Notes under the pieces: model-generated
What the model was told of the DNA's origin: nothing
Database searches by the model: none
Seen by the model: the letters and a program-made list of their open reading frames with translations, nothing else
Shown here: positions 36,570-49,022 of the stretch, in pieces
Position numbering within the stretch: the stretch's first letter is position 1
Layout: each line of letters starts with the position of its first letter
Translations under genes and position numbers: made by a program
NCBI GenBank assembly: GCA_009363875.1
Contig: CM018693.1
Span: forward strand, 110,500,362-110,564,361
Length of the DNA stretch: 64,000 bases
From: Mikania micrantha
Lineage: Eukaryota; Streptophyta; Magnoliopsida; Asterales; Asteraceae
Reading direction: 5' to 3'

Positions 36570-39520
36570 TGTCACACCCCCAATTTTCAACTAACGGAAT
36601 CATACCGTTTGGGAACGTGACAAACCAGGATCTCAGATCATTAGACATAACGAATACCTCTATATGATTTTCAAAACATACTTTGGTCTAAAACTGTAAC
36701 ATCAAAGTTTTCGAAGTTTGCGGAAGCGTTTTAAAACAATAACAAACATAACAGTTGTAAAATGTAAATTACAATGCAAAGTTTTCAAATGTTCAAATCC
36801 AAATAACTATAATGTAAAGACATGCATGCGACTCAATCTCCTAGTCCATGCCTGCTTTCTTGTGCACCTTAGCGTCCTGAGAAAACATGTAAATCAAGTC
36901 AACACAAAGGTTGGTGCATTACACAGGTTTAAGCATTCACAAATGTTGAAACCACAGTTTGAATATAAAGTTTGCAGATAACATAATCACACATGCATAG
37001 TCATGATAGCTAGTCATTTATACTATTTACATAAGTGATCGACACCGAAGCTGACTAGTGCATGCTATCGCATGTTTTGCCTTGCCACTATTGTCTAGCA
37101 CAAACAATAGTAATGAGTGTTTGGTCAGTCAAACACCTGCGTAGATCCCATCTACCAAGTGAGGTTTGTCAAACCTAATAGATCCATTTCCAACTACCAC
37201 GCTTTGCGCTACGGCAAACTAAACGGTTCGAAGTGTAAGGACTTGTAAATGCTATGTTGTCACATAATGTAAACAGCTAACTCATGCAAGTGATATGTAT
37301 CCAAAAATGTTTGTTGCACATGTTTTCTCCCCCAAAACAGTTAAAATAAGAAAGGGGCCGTGTACGCACCTTTGATTGTTGCAGAATGATCAAACACACT
37401 TAAACTCGTGTAGAAAGTCCTCCTACGAAGAACCTGTGTGTTAACAATAACCTAGTGTTATTCGGAATGTCGTGTTGTGCTTGAAATCACATACGTGTCA
37501 ATACACGTAAGTTAGAGTGTTAAGAATGTGCATACGTATGTACGCGTGCCTTTGAAATCGTTTAATAAAATCATATCATCGTTAATGATTTTATTTAAAC
37601 AAGCGTAATTATACGCGATTTCGTTTTCGGATTAAAATATGAATTTTATTATTCTAACATGTTCGGAATTAAATTCTGGTTCCAATGAAATTCGAACGAG
37701 TTAAAACGGAGTTCGTACGCGAAAGTTATGATAGAATTACTAAAATAATTTAAAAATCCAAAAACAGCAGAGGCCGGGATCGAACCCACGACCTCTACTT
37801 CATAACACCCACACACTACCATCTGATCTGCCATAAATTTTATTAACAGATTGGGTTTTAAATGTGTTAAGCCCAATCGGCCCATTATCCCATTTGTTAA
37901 TCCTAACCGACTCATGTGATTCCAAATTAACCCCCAATTCAAGCTCGATCGAATTCCAATCCTTAGGGCTTGGGTTATCTGGTTCTAATCGAATACATCT
38001 GTGTATTCAATTGATCATCTTCAGCAAAAACATATGACTTTTACATTCAAACCCGTTTCGAACCTTAACCCCATTCTCAATAATTCAAATTCATCCAATT
38101 CGATTATTTTAGACTTTCAATCCATAGGGTTTTCATTTATTAAGCAATTTCGAACCTGTCTGTATGACTAATTTCAATCAATAAACACCTTTGAATCAAA
38201 AACCCCAAATTCGTTCTAGTTCAAGAACCCTAGATTCAAAATCATACAATTCCCTGATGTTTGATCAAACTAACTTAGGGGTATCCTTAGTCGAGGTCTT
38301 CTGAAATTACTAGCATCATTCAATTCGATTTTTGAACTCTTTTCAATCAAAATCCCCAAAACAACTTAAATGATGAGCCCTAGAACTAGTTCTCCTACAA
38401 TTCGCTTTTGTTTCACGAATTTAGTAAAGGGTTATTCATAATCGGGCTGGTCTGAATCTACTAGTAATATTTAATTTCATACTTAAACTTGTTCAAATAG
38501 AAACCCCCAAATCGCTTTTCATAACAAGCCCTAAAAATCGAATCCTATCAATTCATTGTACTTAGATGAAATCATCATATGGATTTCAATTAGAATGTGT
38601 TTTTAAAACTGTTTGTGCAGTTGAATTTGATTTTTAAATTCGACTGATTAAAAATCCCCAAAACGCATTTGATCAAGAACCCTAGAATCCAAACTCATGT
38701 AATTCAATATTGTTTGACGAAATTGAGTTAGGGATTCACTTAATCGGCCCTTTTAGGTGATGTGGAATTGAAAACTTACTGGATTGATTGTCGAATTGAT
38801 GAAGATCGACTTCTAGCTTGAACTTCGGCCGACCCTTGATTCAAATCCGTCTCCCGATGGTTCTAAGATCGAATTGTTGTTTGTAAACACCTCTAGGGAT
38901 GCCGACTTGTATGTTTTAGAGTTTAATCGAATGGATTATAACCGGCTTATATGAATTTGATACCCATTTCGAACGGTTACAACCTTTTGGTTTCATTTCG
39001 GACTTAAATTGTTGTTTAATGGTTCAATAACGTGTTCTATATATTAATCATCATTAAGGTAATGATTATAACTGGTTTAATTCGGGTATAACTACTTATT
39101 GAGGTGAAATTCGAATTCCACTTGATGTTCTAGCCGAATTTTGACTAGTGAAAGTCAAAATATTCATTTAAACATAATTACAACTTAATCCTTGCAATTT
39201 AATCACTTTGTGATTGATTTTGTTTAATTCTAGCCCTTTTTGTTTGGTTTCGTGTGATTTCGTAACATTTCTGTTAACTTTTCGGTTAACGGAGTTAGTC
39301 CGAATTGCCGAATTGTCACTAATTGGCTACTTAGAACATTGTTGAACTAGATTAATCCTTTTGGGCCTGATAAATACAATTGGGCCTACCTTGGGCCTCA
39401 TTGGGCCTACCTTGGCCTCATTGGGCCTACCTTGGCCTCATTGGGCCTACCTTGGGCCTCATATTTGTGATTTCGTTATTTTCAGTTAACGAGGTTAATT
39501 CGAAAAGTCGGATTGTCACA
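36570..39520 (-). repeat. Chromovirus 5' LTR
   Basis: 2,951 bp, TGTCACACCCCC...GATTGTCACA, near-identical to 25237-28188. Includes the tRNA-like block (37765-37833) and the TGGGCC minisatellite (39379-39462). Confidence 0.93.
37765..37833 (-). other. tRNA-like sequence inside the 5' LTR
   Basis: Same block as 26433-26501, identical in the part read. B-box GGTTCGATCCC intact. Confidence 0.6.
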
Positions 39521-40574
39521 TGTTCCATGCGAATGAACCCATGTCATTAGTGTGATTTCTCATTCGTCCAAAGGCTCATTCTGGTGACTTTTCTCGGCGA
39601 ATGAGGTATCTCATTTGCATGAATGAGTCCTTCGCTCGGCTCATCCGTCTGCAGATTCACCAAGAATGCCATTTTTGAAATCGGTGGTTGTTTATGGTGT
39701 TTTTACGGTTAAAATGTTGGTAAAAGGTTTTGGTGTAAAGGATCGGTGCTAATACTCATTGTAGAGCTCGTATTCGACCGAAATGGCTTGGAAGTGGATG
39801 AAATATTGAAATGGAGGTGTTGGGGTTGAAATACACGCGATTTGGATGGTGAAATGGTTCGATTTTGTGGGAAAATGGCCGAAAAATCGAGAGGGCGAAA
39901 GAGGGTCTTGGTTGAGAGATTTTGGTGAAAAATGGGTTTGAAAAACGGAAGTGTTGCTTTTATAGTTGTGTTGTCGCATGAATGAGTCATTCGTACGAAT
40001 GACGCCCATTCGGCCGAATGACTCTGTGGCTGTAAAGCTTCACTGAATAAACATGTTCGTACGAATGAGGTTTCATTCGCACGAATGGCTGTGTGTTTTT
40101 AAATTTTGATTGTTTATTAAATTGTTTGGGTGAAATTTTGTTAAAATGGTTATTATTTTATATCGGCATTAAAAGACTCACGTTGACATTTGTATGAATC
40201 ATCACACATACAAAAGTCGCTTTGAATTCAATTGCTGACATTGTTTTGTACTATAAAGACATCATTTAGAGTATCAAGTCTTATAACATATCCACATGGA
40301 TCGTCACCCATGCCGATATCTTGTTGGATTGATACTCCAAATGTTATCCATTCAGATTTTGTTCATTGTTTTCCCTCACAAGGTGTTTGTCTTTTCTTCT
40401 GATTCATGTTTGTGTGATTCAATGGATTTTCCTAACTGTTTTAGGAATTATCCGTGTATTTTTTGATTGTTGTTTATTATCGTTATCATCACTCTCGTAA
40501 CGCAATCTTCTACGATGTTGTTGCGTACACTGTTGGATTTCAAACTCATGATAGCTCGTGTACCGGTTGTCACA

Positions 40575-40990
40575 CCCTCTTTTACTTTTCGTATTTTTGG
40601 GATGTTACATATGTTTACTTAAAAACAATGTTTACACTTAATCAAATCCATTCGATGCAAACATTTAGTCTATATTAGTTAGAATCTTTACTATATGTAT
40701 GTGTGCTTTGTGAAATCTAGTATTCATTATTCATGTGTTATCTATTGTAAACAAAATTGAAATACTAGATGTTATGCTAGTATTGAAACTTGTTTGAGAG
40801 ACTGTTATCTATTGCAAACTTGTGTTTAGCATGTCTTAGTTTGAGACTTGATCAGTCTTCACTAAGTTCTTTGTATTACGCTTGTTTGAGAGAACATTAT
40901 TGTTATTGTATTCATATTATGTGCAAACATGTAACTTATATGTGCTCAAATTCTAATTTTAGATAGTATGATTATGATGCATCATTTATT
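40575..40990 (+). repeat. Repeat R, copy 1, right part
   Basis: CCTCTTTTACTTTTCGTATT... matches 46235-46730 with scattered differences until about 40,990. Copy 2 continues to 47,058 and copy 1 does not. Confidence 0.8.
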
Positions 40991-41480
40991 TTTATAACAA
41001 AGAAGGAATCGCGAAAACAAGTTTAATGTTTCTTGATGATTGCAAGACATGAATTTTATTTAAAAATCATCTCACATCGTCCAAGAAACCAATATTTTTC
41101 CCCTTTAAACACCTATAAATATCCTTACTTGGTCCCTTATAGCATGCAACTCATAGTTGGGTATAAACAAGTAGAATAACCAAATTTTGGTGGTTCTACA
41201 AGTGCAACACCCATTGGGATGTTGAACGTATTAGTTTTATTTTATGCTCTTAATGAGGAGGCGTTGCGCTTCGATATTGTCTCGTCTGTGTCTTTTCTTT
41301 GAGGTAATGTAATTTCCTTTTTTCTTGTTTTTTCTTTTCATTATTCATTTATTTTTTCCTAGTCTAAGTAGTTGAGCTTAGGTTATTAGTTGTCAGCATT
41401 AGGCTCATTTAGGTTGCCTTGTTTTGGTCGCCTTTAGAGTTGGTGTAGTCTTGTAGAGGCTCGTTAGGTCAACGAGTTCG
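40991..41480. other. Spacer between repeats R1 and R2
   Basis: Non-coding. Contains CACCTATAAATATCC at about 41110, a possible TATA-type promoter. It may be part of the LTR family to which R belongs, but no partner was found. Confidence 0.35.
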
Positions 41481-41585
41481 GCCTATGATGTCTGGTCATT
41501 TAGCTATGCCTATCGTAATGTTTACCCATCCTCGTTTCATTCGTTTGACTAGGTTGAACCACGTTTGCATTCGGATCGTATACTT
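41481..41585 (+). repeat. Repeat R, copy 2, left part
   Basis: Matches 23070-23175. It ends in TACTT, which is duplicated at 46102-46106 around the giant LTR G1. Confidence 0.8.
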
Positions 41586-43237
41586 TGTGACAACTAGTAC
41601 CAGACCGGCCGGCAAGTCCGTACGGAACGTGTACTATAAACAGTAACTATGTGTACATATACGATTGTGAACAGTATTGTATTAACAGAATCATAAATGC
41701 AAGAAATCGTTGTACGTATTTTTGTGTAAACTTAGATACAGTAAGTACAACGTACATTTGAAATATTAGTTGTGTGCATTTAAGTGAAAACTTAAGTACA
41801 GTTAACACAACAGATCACGAGAAACAACAGTGTTCAAACAATTAACAGAAACAAATCGGTTGCGATCTGATATCCATAGATGACAGGAATCAGATGGCCA
41901 ACATTTCAATGTGAAAACAATGTGATAATAGGATGTTTAGTTGAGTCCGACAGTGAGGAAACACAATATAAACATAAAATGCAGGGTCGTTTCAGAATAA
42001 CGAACTGACAGTGTGTTTGCGTGGGTGACGATTCACATAAACATATCTGTGAGTTTAACGTTCTGAAAGGATGACTGAACAGTAGAAAACAAAAGTCGGA
42101 AAGCAAAATCATCGTCGTGTTCGTTCGAATGACGATTCGAACGAATACGCGCGATGGTGACGCGATTCGACGAAACGAAACGAAACACGACACGAACGAT
42201 AATAAATTTAATAAAATAAAATATTTAACATTTTACAATTTTGAAACTCATCAAAATAATTTAAACAACATTCTTTTATTTGTTACAATTAAATTATGCG
42301 TAATTTTCCGGATACGCGACGAAATCGCGAAACGAGCAACCGAAACGAACCCGAACCCACTCGGAGTATAAATACTCTAAATGAAGTCATTTACTTCATT
42401 TCACACATTATCATCCTCTCTCCACCTCCAATTTCCGGCCACCACCAAATTCCACCATTTTTCACCTTCAAAACCCCATAACTTCTTCATTTCTCAACCA
42501 ATTTGAGTGATTCTTGAACCCACGCGAAGCCCTTGATGTTCTCTACATGAAAGTACAACGGATCTGAAGGTATACCCACTGAAAAACGAGGTATCATGCT
42601 TCAAAGAAATCGAAAAATAGGGTTTTTCTTGGTGTTTTGTCCGACTCATCACCCAACCGGTGTAGAACCCTACTAACGCGCCTTATACCATCATTAACTG
42701 CTCTGGGCACGTACACCATGGACATGGATGGGTCAAGGGTTTGAGCTGAATAGTAACTTCGAACACACAAGGTTTGTGGGGGTTGGGTTGACCGAACCCT
42801 TGATGATCGAACCTGTAATTCCCAAGCATACCAGCAGCGAACCATCAGCACATCACGAACCTTGCAGGGGCTACGAATCTGGTGTTGCCGAACCATACTG
42901 CTACGAACCCTCATGTGTCCCGAACCCTTCATGCAAGGGCCGAACCCTAGTTGAATTCCCGAACCATCGTGCTAGGAACGAACCTGCAATTACCAAGAAG
43001 GTGCCGAATCTTTGTCAGCAGAGCCTACTAACCCTGAACCTTTTTGACGAAACCTATGTGCCATAACAGCCAGCCGAACCCTCCCCCTTGCAAACCTAGT
43101 GCAGTCGACGAACCCTTGAATGGGAACCGAACCTATGAGGCTGAACCAATGTCACGAACCCTCATGGCACTATTGTAGCCGAATCTTTAACCAAGGGAAT
43201 TATAGGTTCGCTGCTTTAAGACTACGCAACCGTAGGT

Positions 43238-43625
43238 TGACATGGCCCAGCGCGATTGACTTAATTCGATTACATTTATTCGGCCCATATGCTGTAACAG
43301 GCCCAGCATCAACAGAACAGGCCCAAAGCCTGGTTAATTAGACCCACAACCTAATCAAAGTTAGGAGGCCCAATTTCTAAACCTTCATTTCGTGACTCTT
43401 GGCCCAAACACAAACGGAAGCCCTCATAGCACAACCGGCCCAAATTCTTGCGTAATCGCCTAAACCACTTGGCCCATTGGATTCCTTCGGCCCATGTGAC
43501 CTACTCGGCCCAAGAAACTATTAATTCGGCCACCAAGGCCCAACACAACACTCACTTGGCCATTTTCTTGTTACGGCCCAATGTGGACATTAAGGCCCAA
43601 TGGTATTCGGCCCAATTGATTTCCG
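43238..43625. repeat. GGCCCA motif cluster in G1
   Basis: Fourteen GGCCCA words in under 400 bp, mostly preceded by TC, TT or AA. GGCCCA is the core of plant site-II/Up1-type promoter elements. Confidence 0.75.
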
Positions 43626-45534
43626 GCTTATATTGTAACGAAACAATCTAACACATTAAGACAATAATTATGAGATAACTATATGAATCAAGTATGATCG
43701 AGATAACAAGACAAACTTTAAATTGTAAATCAAGTCACATTGATGATTTGGATTTAAATTACAAAACCTTTATTAAGGAAATTCAAGTGATAACTTACAA
43801 TTTCGATCACCTAACGAACTTTAGTTATTGAAAGCTGATGTTAGAGAATCATCTAACAATAAACAAGGGCCGAATCAATTTCCGAGACTCACGAGTGTTA
43901 GCCAAGTTAGGGCTAACATCTACACACGCACAAAAATCTACAATTATACTTATAAAATCCATATAACATGTGATCAATACAGGATCGTGAATTCACAACA
44001 AGAACAACAAAGAGCGCGTGCATTCTTTTCTTTTAAGCTAAGTCCTACAACAACAAGGTGAGTTCATATGCCCCTTTTCTTTGATCTTTACTGATTTTAA
44101 ACTCACGGGGCTGAGAAACATGCTTTACTTTTAATTACTTAAAAGTTTTGTTTACATATTGTTAATACTTTGATTAATTGATATTAAATTGCTTATTATC
44201 ATATATCATGGTATGCATGCTTGTATGATTACGTGATGACAGAGAAAATAAGATGATTATGATATTATAATATCATAACTCATCAATACAATAGAATAAC
44301 ATAGTTGTATGATTATCTCTTACAACACTTAGTTATTCTTACAAGAGCTAACCCAGAAACAAGTACAAGGAACATGATTACAAGAATAAACATGAGAATG
44401 ATATAAAGATAACACATCTTTATTACATCATTCATATACAAGAGTGAACTAAGTATAATAAGACATGTGCTTATAATACTTAATTTACAACTCAACACAT
44501 ATTCAAGAGAACATGGAACAATTATCATACAACACCTGAGTCACTAAGTGCAGTTAAGATTTGATCTTAACACAGCTTAGTGACAACGGGGTGACTTCAT
44601 GGGAAACAAGGAATGGTAATCATGATAGCATAATTTCATGATAACAACACCATTCACACATTGATTAGCATACTGTAATAAGACAAGTTCTTATTCAATC
44701 TTGTTAACACTCAGAGAACAATTACATCAGTGAACACTAATACAATTAATTGCTATTGAACTGTTGTATTATATCATTTCAGTCATGTGCCATGTATTCA
44801 AAAGATCACGGTAAGCCCCTTTCATAAACCGCTGAACCAGTTAGTTTGACGTGACTAAACCGACGATAGCATAGTGGTACCATAGGTTTGACAAACCTTT
44901 AGCTTGTAGGGCTAGTATGTTGATCGTAACTATTCATTGGCCGGTAACGTATGACCGGTGACAGGGCGACTTCAAGTCAGGTTCTGGGAAAGCGTCACAT
45001 GGTGATATTAATAAACAGGAATATTGTAATTAATCCAACGGGATCCTATTGATTAGTAGGTTGAGGAATTGATCTTACCTCATGTTTCACTACTAGTAAT
45101 AGTTTTCGTTGAGGACATTGGGAATACAAGGTGGTAGAGATAAATTGGATACATTGTAATCTGATTACGTGAGGATTACAATGGATTCCTTTTAGGCTCT
45201 ATGCACTTCAAGTGAATACAAATGACAATTGGTTAACTAACACTCTTAATAATTAAAAGTGTAATAACAGTTAACCCCATAATTATCGAATAATGAAAGG
45301 AACAGACTTGATAAAGTCTAACATCCTTAACATATATAATGGTTATCTAAACTTCGGTTGATAACTACAATTACATTATTACATTATTCTATACATGATA
45401 TCACAGGTGTTTAAGATTGGGATAAACATGTGGAAAGGGGAAATGGAGATCATTAGTTGTATTACAAGTAGTGTGGAGTTCTAGTAGTGATGTGGTGGGA
45501 TGTTGGCTAGGGCTTAGTTCCCTTACATATGCCC

Positions 45535-45543
45535 TATATATAA
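45535..45543 (+). promoter_or_regulatory. TATA box of giant LTR G1
   Basis: TATATATAA within ATGCCCTATATATAAGCAT. The same word is at 54684-54692 in G2 and, reversed, at 56033-56041. Confidence 0.65.
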
Positions 45544-46101
45544 GCATCATTACTAGGATGATATGGTAATTGCGAATATAACTAATGAGGATCCATTGGG
45601 AAAACAGGTGATCAAACAACATACAAGTATCATAATCAGTATTGTGAATGTGCATGTGAATGAATCAAGATTTTCAATTTACTTACTTATGAACTCATCA
45701 ACCTAGTGTTGACTTTGTTTAAATACATGTTTTCTCAGGTGACGAACATGTGTAGATACATATATGCAAGTACTAAGCTAGTGGACTTTTAGAGGACCTA
45801 GCTTACTTTTGATTGCATACTTTTGGGATGACAAAACAGTGAATCACTTTTGTATATCTTGCATAGATACAAGATATAAACTCATTGATTCTTTTTTATT
45901 AGATTTACTTAGTTAAATTATGATGGAACAATGTAATTTAACTTTGTAATTCTATTTCATGTCATGTTAGCATTTCTCACTTATATCTCATGTGCTATGT
46001 AAACAATCTGATCATTTGATTATCACTCATGATAACGCGCCCCGGGAACCTTCCGCCCGACGGGAAAACACGATCCGTTCCCGCCGGCCCGGGGTGTGAC
46101 A

Positions 46102-47058
46102 TACTTGTTCCTTTGAGCTACTGTCCGGCAACACACGTTCAATCCTCATGGCATCCAGTTTGATAAAACTGTTAATCTTGATTCTTCTTCATTATACTAG
46201 TTTTATCGAGCATCATTAATGTGAGTATTCATACTCCCTCTTTTACTTTTCGTATTTTTGGGTTGCTACATATGTTTACTTAAAAACAATGTTTACACTT
46301 AATCAAAACCATTAGATTCAAACATTTAGTCTATGTTAGTTAGAATATTTACTATATGAATGTGTGCTTTGTGAAATCTATTATTCATTATCCATGTGTT
46401 GTCTATTACAAACAAGATTTAAATACTAGATTTTATGATAGTATTGAAACTTGTTTGAGAGACTATTATCTATTGCACACTTAGTTGAAGTATTAGTTAT
46501 TATATTATTACTGAAACTAGTTTGAGAGACTGTTATCTATTGCAAACTTGTGTTTTGCATGTCTTAGTTTAAGACTTGATCAGTCTTGACTAAGTTCTAT
46601 GTATTTTGCTTATTTGAGAGAACATTATTGTTATTGTATTCATCTTATGTGCAAACATGTAACTTATATGTGCTCGGATTCTAATTTTAGATAGTCTGAT
46701 TGTGATGCATCATTTATTTTTAAAACATTTATTTAAACTATATGTTATACTTACCAACTATTCATATAATTAACCCAAAAATCATTTTTACATATGTAAC
46801 AGGTTAAGGTGAAGATATGGAGAAGACATACGAATAGGAATAGTAGACCTAGTTAAATTGAAAAACGATGTTTAGAATTTCAATTGTAATACTTTGAGTA
46901 TTCAATTCATGTAATGTTTGTTTATTATTCAATGAATATTGTGTTGGTTTTGTAATAATGATAAATTAAATATTGAAACTTATAACATAGAACCATGAGC
47001 TAATGAACAGTCAAACTCACGCCCCGACGTATTCCGTCGTCGGTCGGGGTGTGACAAT
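46102..47058 (+). repeat. Repeat R, copy 2, right part (LTR-like 3' end)
   Basis: Resumes R after G1 and ends GTCGGTCGGGGTGTGACA, a typical gypsy LTR end. An AT-rich stretch with TTATTATTCAATGAATAT at 46920-46940 may hold a polyadenylation signal. Confidence 0.65.
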
Positions 47059-47688
47059 TACCTAGCGTATCATACGCCCAAGGCTGATTTCTTGCTGAAA
47101 TTTCCCGTTTTAAATCAGTTAGTTCGGGATTACAAATGGGTTATCTCATTTGGTTCTTATAAACTAATATGTGTTATGATGTGGTGTTTTTTAGGTCATG
47201 AATAGATGTGATGGTGATGGTGATCATGATCAGGCTTGGTTTTCAAGGTCAAAATATGCTTTGAAAAATCATTCATACTTTTACAAATCCTTATTGTTGA
47301 ATTTGACACAACATGTTTATAAGTACAACTTAACCTAAGTTTTGAATGTCTTTAAAAGTTTAAAGGTGCTTAGTTATAACTAAACATGGAAAATTTTCTT
47401 GGACACTTTTTTTGTATTTGTAAAATATTAAAATGAGTTTGGGTGCCACAAGTTGGTATTAGAGTCATTGGTTTGAGGGATCTAAGTACGTCATGAATAC
47501 CTAAAGTTAAGCCTTTGTGTTTATGAGATGAGGAGAAGTGTTTGATTTAAGACCTGATCATGATGTTGGAAGCATAAGGTTAGTGTGCTTATTGCAAATG
47601 ATGTATATGTTGGTTATTAATGCATAATTGTAATTGTGAAGTTGTAGATAAATTGTTAAAAAATGATTTTTTTTGCCAATGATATATG
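47059..47688. other. Non-coding DNA
   Basis: No feature recognised apart from AGCGTATCATACGCCC at 47065-47080, similar to words in the LTR at 59944-62156, so it may be old LTR sequence. Confidence 0.3.
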
Positions 47689-47696
47689 GATATGGG

Positions 47697-47868
47697 CAGT
47701 GGCGAAACTTGACCATAATCCTAGGGGGCGAAATATTTTTTTCTTTTTCCAGAGGGGGCGAAATAAAGGTTTTTAAAAAATTTTACACTACGTATCGAGA
47801 AATTTACACTACTGCGCGAAAAAACAGGGGGCGGTCGCCCCCCTTGTCTCAACAAAGCTACGCCAATG
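47697..47868. mobile_element. hAT-like MITE, 172 bp
   Basis: Ends CAGTGGCG and CGCCAATG (inverted), with an exact 8-bp target duplication GATATGGG at 47689-47696 and 47869-47876. G-runs (AGGGGGCG) on one side and C-runs on the other resemble the MITE at 18104. No coding capacity. Confidence 0.85.
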
Positions 47869-47876
47869 GATATGGG

Positions 47877-49014
47877 ATGGTGTGAATATAAGAAAATAGG
47901 TCTATGGTGAGTATACTATTATGTTTAGCAAGTATAGTAGAACTCGCATATATGAACATGTTCTTAAGGCAATCATTTCATATTAGGATATGGAATAGTA
48001 GGTAAGATGGTACGAGCTTGTTTGTCATGTGATTATTAGGATCACAATTTTATGATTTACATATTTTATAATGTGATGCGTAAGACTAAGGTAGGACTTT
48101 GTTATTGACATATCAATGTGTTTGTATTTGTGAACTATTGTTTTTCTTGTTATGTGGATTGAAAGAAATTATCATCATATTAATATTGCTGAGGTAGTAA
48201 TTATGCTTTTCTGAACGGAAATCACATATGCGTGATGTAGTGCTAAAACCGCAAGCAGTGTGGATATGATAAGTGAAAAATTTTATCATATATATGTGAC
48301 GATTTGTTTAAACCACATGTGGTGTTGGTATTTTTGTATTAGTAGTAATAAAATATGTAATTAATATTTTATAATAGACATTTTAGGATATTTTGATTAT
48401 CCGAGAAAGTGATTATGTAATGATTATATGTTAATTGTGCATGCATACAAAGTAATGGTGAGAGCCTAGAAACTAAGAAATTTTTTTAAATGTGTGTATT
48501 GTTTATTATACATATTCAAATATTTAACATGAACACTTAACTAGTAATTATGCATATCTCAAGAGAATAGGATTATTTATGTATGCTTTTTAATAAAAAC
48601 CTATAAGGTGTTAGTTATTTTACTTTAGTCTTTAGAAAGTATAAAGATGATAAGAAATTGACATAAGGATATTATTTCATGTTAACATAAGGTCTTACGT
48701 TTGAGGGGGTCATAAACAAAATTATAATACGACATCAACCATGATAGGTGAATTTATGGCATAAGATTATATTATTTGCTAAATAATGCTACTAAAAGGT
48801 TATTTAATTGACTCAAGTTTTAAACTCTATCTCAAGACCTTTAAAGTTTATATCAACACAGTTATTGTTTGTGCGAGACATAACAGAATAAAAATATCAA
48901 TATCGAGCATATTAGTATATCCAAAATGTTAGCTAGCCTTCTTATAAAAGTATACCACCATACCTTTTAAAATATTTGTCAACATACAAGTTTGTATGAG
49001 TACCATAATATATG
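47877..49014. other. AT-rich DNA without recognised features
   Basis: No coding signal, repeats or transposon ends recognised. Confidence 0.45.
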
Positions 49015-49022
49015 CATGTTAC

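Larger units (their letters stand above)
25237..39520 (-). mobile_element. Ty3/gypsy chromovirus-like retrotransposon, 14.3 kb, near-complete
   Basis: LTRs of 2,952 and 2,951 bp with TGTCACA...TGTCACA ends. Target duplication TGTTC is exact at 25232-25236 and 39521-39525. Minus-strand order: 5' LTR, primer site, long leader with a 117-bp tandem repeat, an acidic coiled-coil ORF (33510-34151), gag-protease-RT-RNaseH-integrase-chromodomain (28703-33266), polypurine tract, 3' LTR. Only about four LTR differences were noticed by eye, so the insertion is recent. The pol gene nevertheless carries two stops and a frameshift. The chromodomain-like tail (EPAEIMDREVK...KVRWNSR) suggests a Tekay-like chromovirus, which is inferred. 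Confidence 0.93.
23308..40574. mobile_element. Solo LTR (~3.0 kb without its insert) hosting a gypsy element
   Basis: The left end TATCACACCCCGG (expected TGTCACACC) and right end GGTTGTCACA are flanked by CACTC (23303-23307) and CCCTC (40575-40579), a target duplication with one mismatch. It sits exactly where repeat R is broken. Without the 14.3-kb insertion and its duplicated target about 2,978 bp remain (23308-25236 and 39526-40574). The arms flanking the insertion carry CATTCG/CGAATG palindromes (25100-25230, 39527-40090). Non-coding. Confidence 0.65.
41586..46101 (+). mobile_element. Giant solo LTR G1 (4,516 bp)
   Basis: Begins TGTGACAACTAGTACC and ends CCCGGGGTGTGACA, with target duplication TACTT (41581-41585, 46102-46106). 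It shares ends and most blocks with G2 (50668-55242). No internal coding region, PBS or PPT is present, so a solo LTR of a long-LTR gypsy family is most likely. Orientation is set by a conserved TATA box (45535-45543). Notable blocks: about 17 CGAACC-type words (42785-43165), 14 GGCCCA words (43240-43620), a 10-bp-stem hairpin (45152-45183), and AACAAGGTGAGTTCATATG at 44054, which resembles a splice donor. Confidence 0.8.

Noticed and set aside
42728..43066. Glu-Pro-rich 112-aa ORF in giant LTR G1
   Set aside because: It arises from CGAACC words. The matching part of G2 does not keep the frame.
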